Part shown: positions 17,380 through 25,317 of the stretch, one piece after another | Numbering within the stretch: the first letter of the stretch is position 1 | Layout: the number at the start of each line of letters is the position of its first letter | Assembly: GCA_004376375.1 (NCBI GenBank) | Contig: SOJX01000076.1 | Coordinates: forward strand, 56,156 to 120,155 | DNA length: 64,000 nucleotides | Reading direction: 5' to 3' | DNA from: Planctomycetota bacterium | GTDB lineage: Bacteria > Planctomycetota > E44-bin39 | Translations under genes and position numbers: made by a program | The notes under the pieces: model-generated | The model's database searches: none | Told to the model about the DNA's origin: nothing | The model's input: the letters and a program-made list of their open reading frames with translations, nothing else

Positions 17380-18152
17380 CAAAGTTCACCGTCGTCACAA
17401 TTGTTTTCCTTCTCATTCTGGCATTCGTCATGGTCTTTTCCACGGGCGCGCCCGGGCTGGTGCTTGCGGCCTCGATTTGCTTGGCCTACCTTATCGTGCT
17501 CGGCATCGGCGTGTCTTTTATCAAACTCAACTTTTTCACCAAAGCGTTCAGCCGGGGAAACCCTTCCGAAAAAACGGTGGCGCTGACGTACGACGACGGG
17601 CCCGACCCGGAAAACACTCCCCGGCTCCTCGACGAGCTCTCGAAACTCCAGGTGAAAGCCTCGTTCTTCTGCATCGGCGAGAACGTGGAAAAACACGCCG
17701 GGCTTATAACGCAGATGGCGGACGAAGGTCACCTCGTCTGCAACCACACCTACCGCCACGGCCGGTGGACGAACTTTCTGACCCCGGGAAAACTCGCCGC
17801 GGAAATCTCGCGGACGGCCGAATCAATCGAAAAGATAACGGGTGAAAGACCCGCCTTTTACCGGCCGCCGATGGGGCTGACAAATCCCCGTACGGCAAAG
17901 GCCGCGAAAACAACCGGGTCCGCAGTCGTCGGATGGGACGTGCGGGGGCTCGACCGGAAAGCAACTTCCCCCGGGAAAACCATAAAAAGAATCACCGGCA
18001 AGGCGCGAAACGGAAGCATAATCGCGCTGCACGACTCCGGCGTGGACGGGAAGGTAATGATTGCAGTCCTGAGGGAAATCGTGGATAATCTCAGGAAGCG
18101 CGGCTTCACTTTCGTGCGCATCGACGAACTCTACTCGCAGCGGGAGGCCTGA
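17376..18152 (+). CDS. Polysaccharide deacetylase family protein (NodB domain), membrane-anchored
   Basis: This 258-residue protein has two hydrophobic segments in the first 50 residues and then a NodB homology domain. The metal-binding motifs are TYDDGPD (Asp73, Asp74) and HTYRH (His124, His128). The family removes N-acetyl groups from carbohydrate polymers or glycolipids outside the cytoplasm. In this cluster it may act on a sugar-containing lipid that carries the polyene, or on the cell wall during export; this is inference. It overlaps the previous gene (ATGA) and the LolA-like gene by one base. Confidence 0.88.
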   Translation: MTKFTVVTIVFLLILAFVMVFSTGAPGLVLAASICLAYLIVLGIGVSFIKLNFFTKAFSRGNPSEKTVALTYDDGPDPENTPRLLDELSKLQVKASFFCIGENVEKHAGLITQMADEGHLVCNHTYRHGRWTNFLTPGKLAAEISRTAESIEKITGERPAFYRPPMGLTNPRTAKAAKTTGSAVVGWDVRGLDRKATSPGKTIKRITGKARNGSIIALHDSGVDGKVMIAVLREIVDNLRKRGFTFVRIDELYSQREA

Positions 18153-19015
18153 TGCCCGGACGTTCTGAAAGAAAAGCGCTTGCTCTCGCGCTGATTGTTT
18201 TATTTCTCATCGGCTGCAGCTCAATCGTTTCCATCGGCGCCGAGGAGAAGGCTGAAAAAGACGATTCGTCTTCCGAAGACGAAAAGACCGCACGTAGCAT
18301 GGGCGGGAAAGAGCTCGGCGCGCTGCTCGACCGCCTCGAGAAAAACCTCGGTAACCTCAGCAGCCTGAAGGTCTCCTTCGAGCAGGAAAAACATCTCTCG
18401 ATTTTCACCGACGTCGTGAAATCAAAAGGTGTCTGCGTATTCAAGAAACCCGACAAACTCCGGTTCGAAATCACGGAACCGTTTCAATCCGTCGTGATCA
18501 CGAGCGGGAAATCCGTCGCCAAGTACGAGAAGATGGAAGACGAGTGGAAAAAAATCAAGTCCGCGGGCGCGGAGCTGATCCTGAAGGTCACGGGGCAGAT
18601 CGCCTCGTGGCTGCAGGGGCGCTTCCGGGGCAAGAGCACCCTGTACGCGATATCCGCCGTGCAGGGCAAAACGGCGACTATCGTGCTGACGCCCAAAAGC
18701 AAGAAGTTCAGGAAACGCATCTCAAAAATCGAGCTGGGGATATCGGCCGACGAGACCAGAATAACGTTCGTCACCATCCGGGAGAGCGGCGGCGATTACT
18801 CCACAATGGTTTTTTCGGACGAGGAGAGAGACGCCGGGATAGAAGACTCGTTATTCAACACCGACGGCGACGCGCCCGCGCCCCTGGAAAGCGAAGAGCC
18901 CGCCGGCGACGCGCCCGGCGAAAAGAAGGATGAAGGCGGCGCTGAAAAGAAAAAAGAAAGCGAAAAGAGTTCAAAGGTTCAAAAGTTCAAAGGTTCGAAG
19001 GTTCGAAGGTCATAA
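18152..19015 (+). CDS. LolA-like outer-membrane lipoprotein carrier
   Basis: This 287-residue protein has an N-terminal hydrophobic signal ending at a possible lipobox LIGC (Cys22). A LolA-like region follows with the pattern SLKVSFEQEKHLSIF...KGVCVFKKPDKLRFEITEP, which fits the beta-barrel half that binds acyl chains. LolA-type proteins are regular members of aryl-polyene clusters and are thought to carry the hydrophobic product across the periplasm. The C-terminal tail is low complexity. Its last residues (SKVQKFKGSKVRRS) come from a GTTCAAAGG repeat that continues downstream, so the native end has been overwritten. Confidence 0.83.
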   Translation: MPGRSERKALALALIVLFLIGCSSIVSIGAEEKAEKDDSSSEDEKTARSMGGKELGALLDRLEKNLGNLSSLKVSFEQEKHLSIFTDVVKSKGVCVFKKPDKLRFEITEPFQSVVITSGKSVAKYEKMEDEWKKIKSAGAELILKVTGQIASWLQGRFRGKSTLYAISAVQGKTATIVLTPKSKKFRKRISKIELGISADETRITFVTIRESGGDYSTMVFSDEERDAGIEDSLFNTDGDAPAPLESEEPAGDAPGEKKDEGGAEKKKESEKSSKVQKFKGSKVRRS

Positions 19016-19070
19016 CTTTTGAACTTTTGAACCTTTGAACCTTTGAACTTTTGAACCTTCGAACTTTTTT
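18967..19070. repeat. Inverted octamer array GTTCAAAGG / CCTTTGAAC, overlapping the LolA-like gene end
   Basis: The left arm (18967-19011) repeats TTCAAAGG-type units and codes the end of the LolA-like protein. The right arm (19016-19065) repeats the reverse complement and ends in CTTTTTT. The tract can form a long hairpin followed by a T run, so it may act as an attenuator or terminator between the two genes. Confidence 0.85.
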
Positions 19071-19088
19071 GATAGATGTCGGAGGATT

Positions 19089-19823
19089 ATGCAAAAGTCA
19101 GTCAACTTGAGTATTATTGCTCTAGTTCTATGTGGAGCAGGCTGCGCCACGGTCGCCTATGACCGCGGGGTGGAGATAAACGACGACGAGCTTGCCCGAA
19201 GGTTGAACGCGAAACTTGAAAAACTTTTTCCGCAAAGCATGCGGGCCGTCCACAGGGTGTATCTTAAAGCGCTGGGCCGGGAAATCGTGCTGGAAGGATA
19301 CGTCCTGGCCAAGCGCCCGGGCAAGGTGAGGCTGCTCGCAAAGGGTGATATAGGGGGGACGGTTTTCGACGCCGCCCGCGCGGGCGGTAAAGAGCGGGTC
19401 CTGGCGAACAGCCTGGGGCTGCGGGAGTCGTGGATAAAAAAAGGCGCGCTTCGGGACGCCGGGATAATACACCTGTGCGGCGATTTCAGGGGAACGCACA
19501 TCGTCCGCCATTCGGACGGCTCCATCGGCCTCATGAGCGAGCAGAAGAAAGGGCGCAGAAAAGAATACGTCTTCAGCCCCGACTCCCGGCTCATCGGATA
19601 TATCGAATCTTTCGGTGATTCGAAACGCTACGAAATTATTGTTTCCTATCCCGAAGACCCGGAAGAAAGCGCTGCGGAAGCGCAACCAGGCGGCCGGCCG
19701 AAAATCTGGAAAATCAGAGACTACAAGCTCAAATATGAAGCCAAGATAAATATCATCAGCGTAACGGAAGCGAATATCAGGGACGAGCTGTTCGAAAAGA
19801 AACCCGATGCGAAACGAGATTGA
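19089..19823 (+). CDS. Lipoprotein of the aryl-polyene cluster type (possibly DUF3261-like)
   Basis: This 244-residue protein has a signal peptide and lipobox LCGAGC. The mature part is mixed alpha/beta and contains the segment RLLAKGDIGGTVFDAA, which fits a LolB-like lipid-binding fold. Position between a LolA-like carrier and a dehydratase agrees with the DUF3261-type lipoproteins of aryl-polyene clusters, which are proposed to act as LolB-like receptors at the outer membrane. I cannot confirm the family from sequence reading alone. GGAGG precedes the ATG, and the end overlaps the FabZ-like gene by 17 bases. Confidence 0.75.
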   Translation: MQKSVNLSIIALVLCGAGCATVAYDRGVEINDDELARRLNAKLEKLFPQSMRAVHRVYLKALGREIVLEGYVLAKRPGKVRLLAKGDIGGTVFDAARAGGKERVLANSLGLRESWIKKGALRDAGIIHLCGDFRGTHIVRHSDGSIGLMSEQKKGRRKEYVFSPDSRLIGYIESFGDSKRYEIIVSYPEDPEESAAEAQPGGRPKIWKIRDYKLKYEAKINIISVTEANIRDELFEKKPDAKRD

Positions 19824-20169
19824 AAAAGCCATGATCGCAATCGAAAGCGGGGAAGATACCGCGCACGGGCGGTTCATCTTCACGCCCGAAATGCAGGCTT
19901 TCAAGGGACATTTCCCGGGCAGGCCTCTCCTTCCGGGCGTTATGCAGATAGAGATGGTGCGGGCGACTGCTGAAAAAGCGTTCGGGAAAAATTATGAAAT
20001 CTCCTCGATACGGAAAGCCAGGTTCACGGGCGAATGCCTCCCCGGCGACGAGATTACGGTCTCCGTGACCCTCGAGGCCGGCGGCGATGGCATCAGAATA
20101 CGCGGCCTGATAAAAAGCCGCGACGAAACGTGCGCCGATATCAGACTGCTGCTCAAGAAGAAGGGATAA
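19807..20169 (+). CDS. FabZ-like 3-hydroxyacyl-ACP dehydratase
   Basis: This 120-residue hotdog protein has the FabZ signature GHFPGRPLLPGVMQIE, with catalytic His35 and acidic Glu49. It should dehydrate 3-hydroxyacyl-ACP, complementing the ApeI-like dehydratase at 12214; two dehydratases are usual in aryl-polyene clusters. The ATG lies inside the end of the preceding lipoprotein gene. The stop is followed by a long stretch of repeat arrays. Confidence 0.9.
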   Translation: MRNEIEKAMIAIESGEDTAHGRFIFTPEMQAFKGHFPGRPLLPGVMQIEMVRATAEKAFGKNYEISSIRKARFTGECLPGDEITVSVTLEAGGDGIRIRGLIKSRDETCADIRLLLKKKG

Positions 20170-20367
20170 GGGGTACGGGGTACGGGATAAAGTTTTTGTC
20201 CTTAGAAACGACGCGTTTTGCGGACAATTTTCCGATGTCTTGTCGTAACGTATAACTGCGCAAGGCAAAAGTCAAAAGGCAAAAAGGATTTGGAAGCACC
20301 ACGCCGGAAGGCGTGGTGAAGGGAGGAAAAGATGTAAAGAAGGATAAGGGATACGGAAAGAATAAAT
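20170..20367. other. Intergenic stretch without a supported gene
   Basis: The stretch contains short repeats (AAGGCAAAAGTCAAAAGGCAAAAAGG near 20262) and the small palindrome CACGCCGGAAGGCGTGG (20300-20316). No ribosome binding site with a plausible frame was seen. Confidence 0.5.
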
Positions 20368-20535
20368 TTAGAATTGTTAATTGCGTATTGAGAATTGAGA
20401 ATTGTAAATTGAGAATTGTTAATTGCGAATTGCGAATTTTCAATACTCAATTTTCAATACTCAATATTCAATTTTCAATTTCAAATTATTACTCGTTACT
20501 CGTTACTCGTTACTCGATACTCGGTACTCGGTACG
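20368..20535. repeat. Inverted AATTGAG-type array followed by TACTCGT/TACTCGG heptamers
   Basis: Units built on AATTGAG/AATTGCG (20368-20436) face reverse-complement units CTCAATT/TTTTCAA (20437-20485). A run of ACTCGTT and ACTCGGT heptamers follows (20486-20535) and stops 14 bases before the radical SAM start. Longer upstream open frames for that gene are repeat-derived. Confidence 0.85.
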
Positions 20536-20548
20536 CGGAGAAAAGTTT

Positions 20549-21445
20549 ATGGGACTGCGCGGCATACACCTCCTGCTCACGTATACCTGCAACTCCTACT
20601 GCGACCACTGCTTCCTCTACTGCAGCCCGCAGGCCGCGGGGACGTTCACCATCCGGCAGATAAGACAGGTCCTCGACGACGCGGAATCGGTCGGCACGGT
20701 GGAAATGATTTACTTCGAAGGCGGTGAGCCGACCCTCTTCTACCCCATCATGCTCGAAGGGATGAAATACGCGCGCGAAAAAGGATTCAAAACCGGAATC
20801 GTTACAAACACCTACTGGGCCACGAGCGAAGAGGACGCCGAAATCTGGCTCAGGCCGATTGCGGAGCTCGGCGTTTCCTACATGAGCATAAGCAACGACG
20901 CGTACCACTTCGAGAACCCGGCCGAAAGCCCGCCGGTATATGCTCTGGCCGCCGCCGAGAAGCTGGGCATCGCCGCGGGCACGATCTGCATCGAGAAACC
21001 GGTCGTCGAGCCCGCAGAGGCGGGAACGAAAGGCGAGCCGATTGTAGGCGGCAGTACCCAACTCCGGGGAAGGGCTGCCGAGAAACTCACCGAAGGACTG
21101 CCGACGAAACCGGCGGAAATATTTAACGAATGCGGCGACGAAGAGCTTGAAAACCCGGGCCGGGTACATGTCGACCCGTTCGGCCACGTCCATATCTGCC
21201 AGGGGATTGTGATCGGAAACGCGTGGCAGAAACCGCTGCGCGAAATAATCGCCGAATACCGGGCGCCGGAGCATCCGATCTGCGGCCCGCTTGTCAAAGG
21301 CGGACCCGCAGAGCTCGCAAAAGAATACGGCGTCTGCCGGGAAGAAGAATCCATCAGCGCATGCCATTTGTGCTACAAGGCCCGCCTCGCCCTCATCGAC
21401 AGATTCCCCGACCACCTCGCCCCGCGGCAGGTCTACGGATTATAA
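20549..21445 (+). CDS. Radical SAM protein
   Basis: This 298-residue protein starts MGLRGIHLLLTYTCN at ATG 20549; a longer in-frame start at 20423 lies in repeats and is rejected. The iron-sulfur ligands are Cys14, Cys18 and Cys21 (CX3CX2C), and the SAM-binding region includes YFEGGEPTLF. Later cysteines, around VHICQGIV and in ISACHLCYKAR, could bind an auxiliary cluster as in SPASM-type enzymes. It is the last gene of the biosynthetic block. It could modify the acyl product or a peptide; no substrate can be named, and membership of the pathway is inferred from position only. Confidence 0.82.
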   Translation: MGLRGIHLLLTYTCNSYCDHCFLYCSPQAAGTFTIRQIRQVLDDAESVGTVEMIYFEGGEPTLFYPIMLEGMKYAREKGFKTGIVTNTYWATSEEDAEIWLRPIAELGVSYMSISNDAYHFENPAESPPVYALAAAEKLGIAAGTICIEKPVVEPAEAGTKGEPIVGGSTQLRGRAAEKLTEGLPTKPAEIFNECGDEELENPGRVHVDPFGHVHICQGIVIGNAWQKPLREIIAEYRAPEHPICGPLVKGGPAELAKEYGVCREEESISACHLCYKARLALIDRFPDHLAPRQVYGL

Positions 21446-21460
21446 CCGCGCTCCTCGCCC

Positions 21461-21500
21461 CCGCTTGCACTCTCCGCGTTTCGGATGTACGCAGAATATG
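21461..21500. repeat. Copy 1 of the TTGCACTCTCCGCGTTT element
   Basis: CCGCTTGCACTCTCCGCGTTT at 21461-21481 also occurs at 22837-22857 and, with one or two differences, at 36753-36773. In the other two copies the element is followed by TACAAT or TAGAAT at a promoter-like distance of 16 bases. This copy has extra bases before AGAATATGA. Confidence 0.7.
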
Positions 21501-21626
21501 AACCTTAGTGCGTATTATGTTGAGTTTTTTCGTACGCGATGCCGGTTCGCTCATATCCACTGCTCTATTTCAAAGCATTTCCGTGCTATTTGCATCCTGC
21601 GAATCAAACTTTATGTGGAGTCGTGA

Positions 21627-22301
21627 TTAAAGCGTGTTCCATTCAGGCGGAATCGTAATTTTCTTCCCCGCAGCGTCGTATAGTTCATTCGGAAAAAGAG
21701 ATTTCTTTATATGCTTTATTTTAATATCGCGATGAGATGTAGCTGCATTTCTTAAATTATATGCCCTATATCTATTTTTGTCTTCTGGAATAGCGGGTAT
21801 AGCGACTTCAACGTGTTTGCCGGTGAACCTTCTTACGATATATTCAACGGGTGTGACTAAATCAGAATCAGCCGTGGCAAGAACAAGTTTTTCTACCTGG
21901 GTATCATGTGCATCTGCTATCATTTGTACAGCGATATTGACGTCAGTACCTTTTTCTTGGAATTTAAATAGCGTAATACTGCCCTTGCATTGAGTAGTGT
22001 CTATTCGGCAATAAGAGCCTCGCCTTGCATAATTGCCATACTTAATTTCGAAATCTGGCAATGTCTCACATGCCCTGATAAAAATTCTCTGCCTTTTCCC
22101 GGACTCGCCGCCAACTTTTGATGTAAAATAGTGTATTATCTTAATGTCATGACTGGGATACATTCTCTTAAATAGCGCTCTATAATTTAGCCATTTGTGT
22201 TTCGGTTTTTTTTGCTTTGATTTTTCGTTTCTGCGAATTTTAAGGAGGCCGTGGTAGAAATTATAGCCATCGATGTAAATGTGAGTAATCGGACCGGGCA
22301 T
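21627..22301 (-). CDS. NYN-domain (LabA/DUF88-like) putative ribonuclease
   Basis: Read from ATG 22301, the 224-residue protein has the PIN-like NYN nuclease motifs: YIDGYNFYHG near the N-terminus, KGTDVNIAVQM in the middle and ATADSDLVTPV, giving three conserved acidic positions. NYN proteins cleave RNA and often sit in accessory or defence regions. An in-frame GTG at 22355 would add 18 residues, but it lies next to a GGCCCG...CGGGCC hairpin and lacks a ribosome binding site. The gene is AT-rich and opposite in strand to its neighbours, so it is probably acquired. It stands alone without an obvious partner gene. Confidence 0.82.
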   Translation of the reverse strand: MPGPITHIYIDGYNFYHGLLKIRRNEKSKQKKPKHKWLNYRALFKRMYPSHDIKIIHYFTSKVGGESGKRQRIFIRACETLPDFEIKYGNYARRGSYCRIDTTQCKGSITLFKFQEKGTDVNIAVQMIADAHDTQVEKLVLATADSDLVTPVEYIVRRFTGKHVEVAIPAIPEDKNRYRAYNLRNAATSHRDIKIKHIKKSLFPNELYDAAGKKITIPPEWNTL

Positions 22302-22355
22302 GAAGGAAGGTTCCCAAAAAAGGTGGCCCGCTCTCACGGGCCCTCGATCAATCAC

Positions 22356-22836
22356 CTTAGCCGAAACTAAGATAGACTATCGAGCGGAATTATTTCTTAT
22401 GTAATTATACTTATTAAAAACGATATTTGCAAGTGGGAATCTGAATTTTTTACGGTTCGGGGAATTTCACGAATTTCATCTATTTGTGTAATAAATAATT
22501 GTGCCGGATTCTATTGATAGATATCCAGTAGCTAACGTGTAGATAATCTGTGGATAAAATTATCTGGATTGACATAACTGATTAATCCTATTGCGGATAA
22601 ATTACAGGCAAGGAGCTTCCAGTACTCTTGATAAGTCAGTGCAACTTGACATAACTCTGCCGTTTACACTTCCAATAAGGTGGCTAAACGCCGCCTCTTA
22701 AAATCGCTTTCACTCTTGCACGGCGCGCCCAGCTCCGCGCGCCGTCGAACACGAGATATCAACCTCGTACCCGAATATAAAGGCCTCTGAGGGCGGTAAA
22801 GAATCCAGAAAATTCAATGAGCCTCATCACCCGCCC
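22356..22836. other. AT-rich intergenic region, no supported gene
   Basis: I see no open frame with a ribosome binding site and no tRNA-like cloverleaf. The segment near 22700-22745 includes a GC-rich stretch with GGCGCGCCC...GCGCGCCG. Confidence 0.4.
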
Positions 22837-22868
22837 CCGCTTGCACTCTCCGCGTTTCGGGTTACAAT
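22837..22868 (+). promoter_or_regulatory. Promoter-like copy 2 of the TTGCACTCTCCGCGTTT element
   Basis: TTGCAC (22841-22846) and TACAAT (22863-22868) are 16 bases apart and lie about 35 bases before the ankyrin gene ATG at 22903, which has AGAAGAGA as a weak ribosome binding site. The whole block is repeated at 36753-36784 with TAGAAT as the second hexamer. Confidence 0.6.
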
Positions 22869-22902
22869 ATAAATAGGAAGAGGTCTAAGAAGAGATAATC
22901 TC

Positions 22903-24282
22903 ATGGCGTTCAAAACTGTCTGCGAACACTGCAATACGGATCTCCGCGCCCAGGAGAGGAGAATCGGGGAAAAGGTAAAATGCCCCAGGTGCGGCAGGAA
23001 AACGACCATAGCAACGAAAGAGTGGCACGCGGAAAAAGCTGAGCTTGTTGCTGCGGAGAAAAGAGGGGAAATACTGCGCAGGCGGCACTACTTTTACGTG
23101 CTCATACTCTCGATCGCTTTCTGGCTGTTCATAACCGTTACGGTCGGCGCGTTTTTCCCGGTGATGTATGCGAGTTACGGTGTGTGCGAATGCAAAATGC
23201 ACAGGAACTATTTCAACCTGAGTTTTCTTATCTACGTCGCCGGCGGTATAATTACGGGCCTTGTCTTCTCCTACCCGCTCCACCGGTTCGCACTCGTCGC
23301 GTATACCAGTCCCGATGACAGGTACGCGCGCCTGCTGACGCTTTCCACTTACGGCAAGGCGCTGCTGGGGCGGCGGGGGCTGCTCTTCATACTGCTGATA
23401 GCGGGGCTCTACCTGCTCGGCAGTTTTATCGCACACTCCGGCTTCGGGATGTACCCGAGGGAAAGACTGCTGCGGGAGTTCGGGGTCACCCTTATCCACT
23501 GCGCGATCAAAAGAGGCGATGCCGAGGATATCAGATACGAAATTAAAAAAGGGACCGACCCGGATACGCCCGGCAGATATATGGATACTCCTCTGGAGTT
23601 GGCAATCCACTGGAGCAAGATCGAAGCGGTAAAAGCCCTGATCGAGGGCGGCGCGTCACTGCACAGAAAAGATTCCAAGGGATATACACCGCTGTACGAG
23701 GCCTATTCGCCTGAGATCGCGCGATTGCTGATTGAAAAAGGCGCCCGGGTAAATGTGAAAGGCCTCGATGGGTGGTCGCCCCTTTTCTATGCGCTTGATG
23801 AAGATCGGTTTGAAGTCGCTGCCGCGCTTGTTGAGAACGGGGCCAACGTGAATGAGACGGTCGGCCCCGGTCCCGTGAACATGATATTATACTATTTCAA
23901 AATCGACTGGCGGGTTGATGCAATCGATTTTCTGATCAGAAATGGCGTCAACGTAAATACGAGAGACATATTCGGCCAGACGCTCCTGCATCTGGCAGCT
24001 TCGCAGGACTGTAAACATATTGCAGCTCTTCTGCTCGATAAAGGCGCCGACATAACCGCGAGAGATAATTTCGGCTATACGCCGCTGCACTTTGCAGTGA
24101 CGAAAGGCGGTAAAGATGTTATCGCTCTCCTGCTGGACAGGGGCGCAGATGTAAACGAGAAAATTAACGGCCGGACACCCATGGACATTGCTGATCAATT
24201 TCACAGATTCGAAATTGAGGGTCTCCTCCGCGCCCACGGCGGGAAGACGGGGTGGCAGTTGAGATGGGAAGCGGAAAAGTAA
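22903..24282 (+). CDS. Membrane protein with N-terminal zinc ribbon and ankyrin repeats
   Basis: This 459-residue protein begins with a zinc ribbon of two CXXC pairs (CEHC at 8-11 and CPRC about 18 residues later). It has three hydrophobic segments at roughly 65-90, 108-130 and 160-180. The C-terminal 270 residues are ankyrin repeats with the usual pattern GxTPLHxA and LLxKGAD. The likely topology is a short zinc-binding head, a membrane bundle and a soluble ankyrin domain for protein binding. Partner and function are unknown. A second membrane-anchored ankyrin protein lies at 37091, so this organism appears to use the architecture repeatedly. Confidence 0.85.
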   Translation: MAFKTVCEHCNTDLRAQERRIGEKVKCPRCGRKTTIATKEWHAEKAELVAAEKRGEILRRRHYFYVLILSIAFWLFITVTVGAFFPVMYASYGVCECKMHRNYFNLSFLIYVAGGIITGLVFSYPLHRFALVAYTSPDDRYARLLTLSTYGKALLGRRGLLFILLIAGLYLLGSFIAHSGFGMYPRERLLREFGVTLIHCAIKRGDAEDIRYEIKKGTDPDTPGRYMDTPLELAIHWSKIEAVKALIEGGASLHRKDSKGYTPLYEAYSPEIARLLIEKGARVNVKGLDGWSPLFYALDEDRFEVAAALVENGANVNETVGPGPVNMILYYFKIDWRVDAIDFLIRNGVNVNTRDIFGQTLLHLAASQDCKHIAALLLDKGADITARDNFGYTPLHFAVTKGGKDVIALLLDRGADVNEKINGRTPMDIADQFHRFEIEGLLRAHGGKTGWQLRWEAEK

Positions 24283-24313
24283 TTCGATTTTGCCCGGGAC
24301 GGGCAGGACAAAG

Positions 24314-24404
24314 TAGCCTGGGGTGGAGCAAAGAGCCTGAAAGGCTCGTAGCGGAACCCCAGGAAAAGATGTTATTATAATATCACCGGCCCTGAAGGGG
24401 CCGG
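24314..24404. repeat. Two intergenic hairpins (CCTGGGGT...ACCCCAGG and CCGGCCC...GGGCCGG)
   Basis: CCTGGGGT (24317-24324) pairs with ACCCCAGG (24356-24363), enclosing a second stem GAGCCTGAAAGGCTC. CCGGCCCTGAAGGGGCCGG at 24386-24404 forms a separate stem. Such nested elements are common between genes in planctomycete-like genomes. They may terminate the ankyrin gene transcript. Confidence 0.7.
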
Positions 24405-24825
24405 ACAATTCGCTGCGTGCGGGAAATTAAGTAATCCGCGTTTTCCGCAATTCCTCCCTTTTGAATCACAATTTTATACAGTGCCGAAAAACGAACAGAA
24501 ATAACTTTTATCTTCGATAATTACCGGTTCTTGATCGAAAAACATGGTTTGCCCTGTCAGGCATGTTCTCTTGAGCCGGAATTACTTGTAACTCTTGTAA
24601 CTGTAGCCTGTTAGAACTGCATATAACCTGTCTGGGAATCCAGATACAGCATCAGCGCTTGCCGAGAAACGAACATAAAACGCAGATTTGTTCGTATATA
24701 AGATGCTTTTATCCCCATATTGATATCGGGAACCGTTCTGGTAGAATTGCGTCTAAAGAGCAACACCGATTACGATACGCCTGAAGATGTTTTGATAATT
24801 TACCGCGATCCGAATTGGAGGCCAC
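24405..24825. other. Intergenic region, no supported gene
   Basis: AT-rich DNA with no convincing frame. Possible promoter elements for the small gene at 24826 are too weak to call. Confidence 0.4.
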
Positions 24826-25059
24826 ATGGAAGCATTCCGTTTTTTCGCAAGTGAAAGAAAGTATCGGCAGGAACTGGTAAAGGCGATACAATCCGAGATC
24901 AGGCTCAGGGAAAGGCCGGCAAAACCTTCGTACACGCAACAGACGCAGCTTATCAAACTATTTAAACAGGCAATGGCGCTTGCCCCTTCCTGCGATCAAA
25001 GCAGCTATGTGAAAAAGCATATTAACAAGCTGAGGGCAAGTTTTGTCCTGTCCGCTTAG
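24826..25059 (+). CDS. Small hypothetical protein
   Basis: This 77-residue basic, helical protein is preceded by GGAGG eight bases before the ATG, which makes it a likely real gene. The sequence (for example SERKYRQELVKAIQSEIRLR) suggests two amphipathic helices separated by a polar loop and resembles no family I recognise. It lies alone between an ankyrin gene and a repeat array. Function unknown. Confidence 0.6.
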   Translation: MEAFRFFASERKYRQELVKAIQSEIRLRERPAKPSYTQQTQLIKLFKQAMALAPSCDQSSYVKKHINKLRASFVLSA

Positions 25060-25123
25060 AAGATCCGTGTAACCAACAGAGACTGACTGGTTCAAACCGT
25101 ACCTGCTTCCGCTACTGGTTCTT

Positions 25124-25310
25124 CAGTTCATCAGTTCTTCAGTTGTCCGGTTAAAGAATAAAACCGAAGAACCGACTAACCGATGAACTTCTCAACTTCA
25201 GCACTTCTCAACTTCAGCCCTTCTTAACTTCAACACTTCAACACTTCAACACTTCAACACTTCAGCACTTCTTATTTTCATCCTTCATACTTCAGACTTC
25301 ATACTTTGCT
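25124..25310. repeat. Inverted and tandem array (GTTCTTCA arms, CAACACTT octamers)
   Basis: GTTCATCAGTTCTTCAGTTG-type units (25124-25155) face their reverse complements (25163-25187). CTTCTCAA and CAACACTT octamers follow to about 25310. The tract lies between the small gene and the convergent thioredoxin-like gene and could act as a bidirectional terminator. Confidence 0.8.
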
Positions 25311-25317
25311 CTGCCTG

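Noticed and set aside
1..21445. Calling the cluster a ladderane cluster
   Set aside because: Multiple ketosynthases, CrtI-like and radical SAM genes are shared with candidate ladderane clusters. The MMPL-acyltransferase-methyltransferase fusion, ApeI-like dehydratase and LolA-like carrier point to the aryl-polyene/flexirubin class instead.
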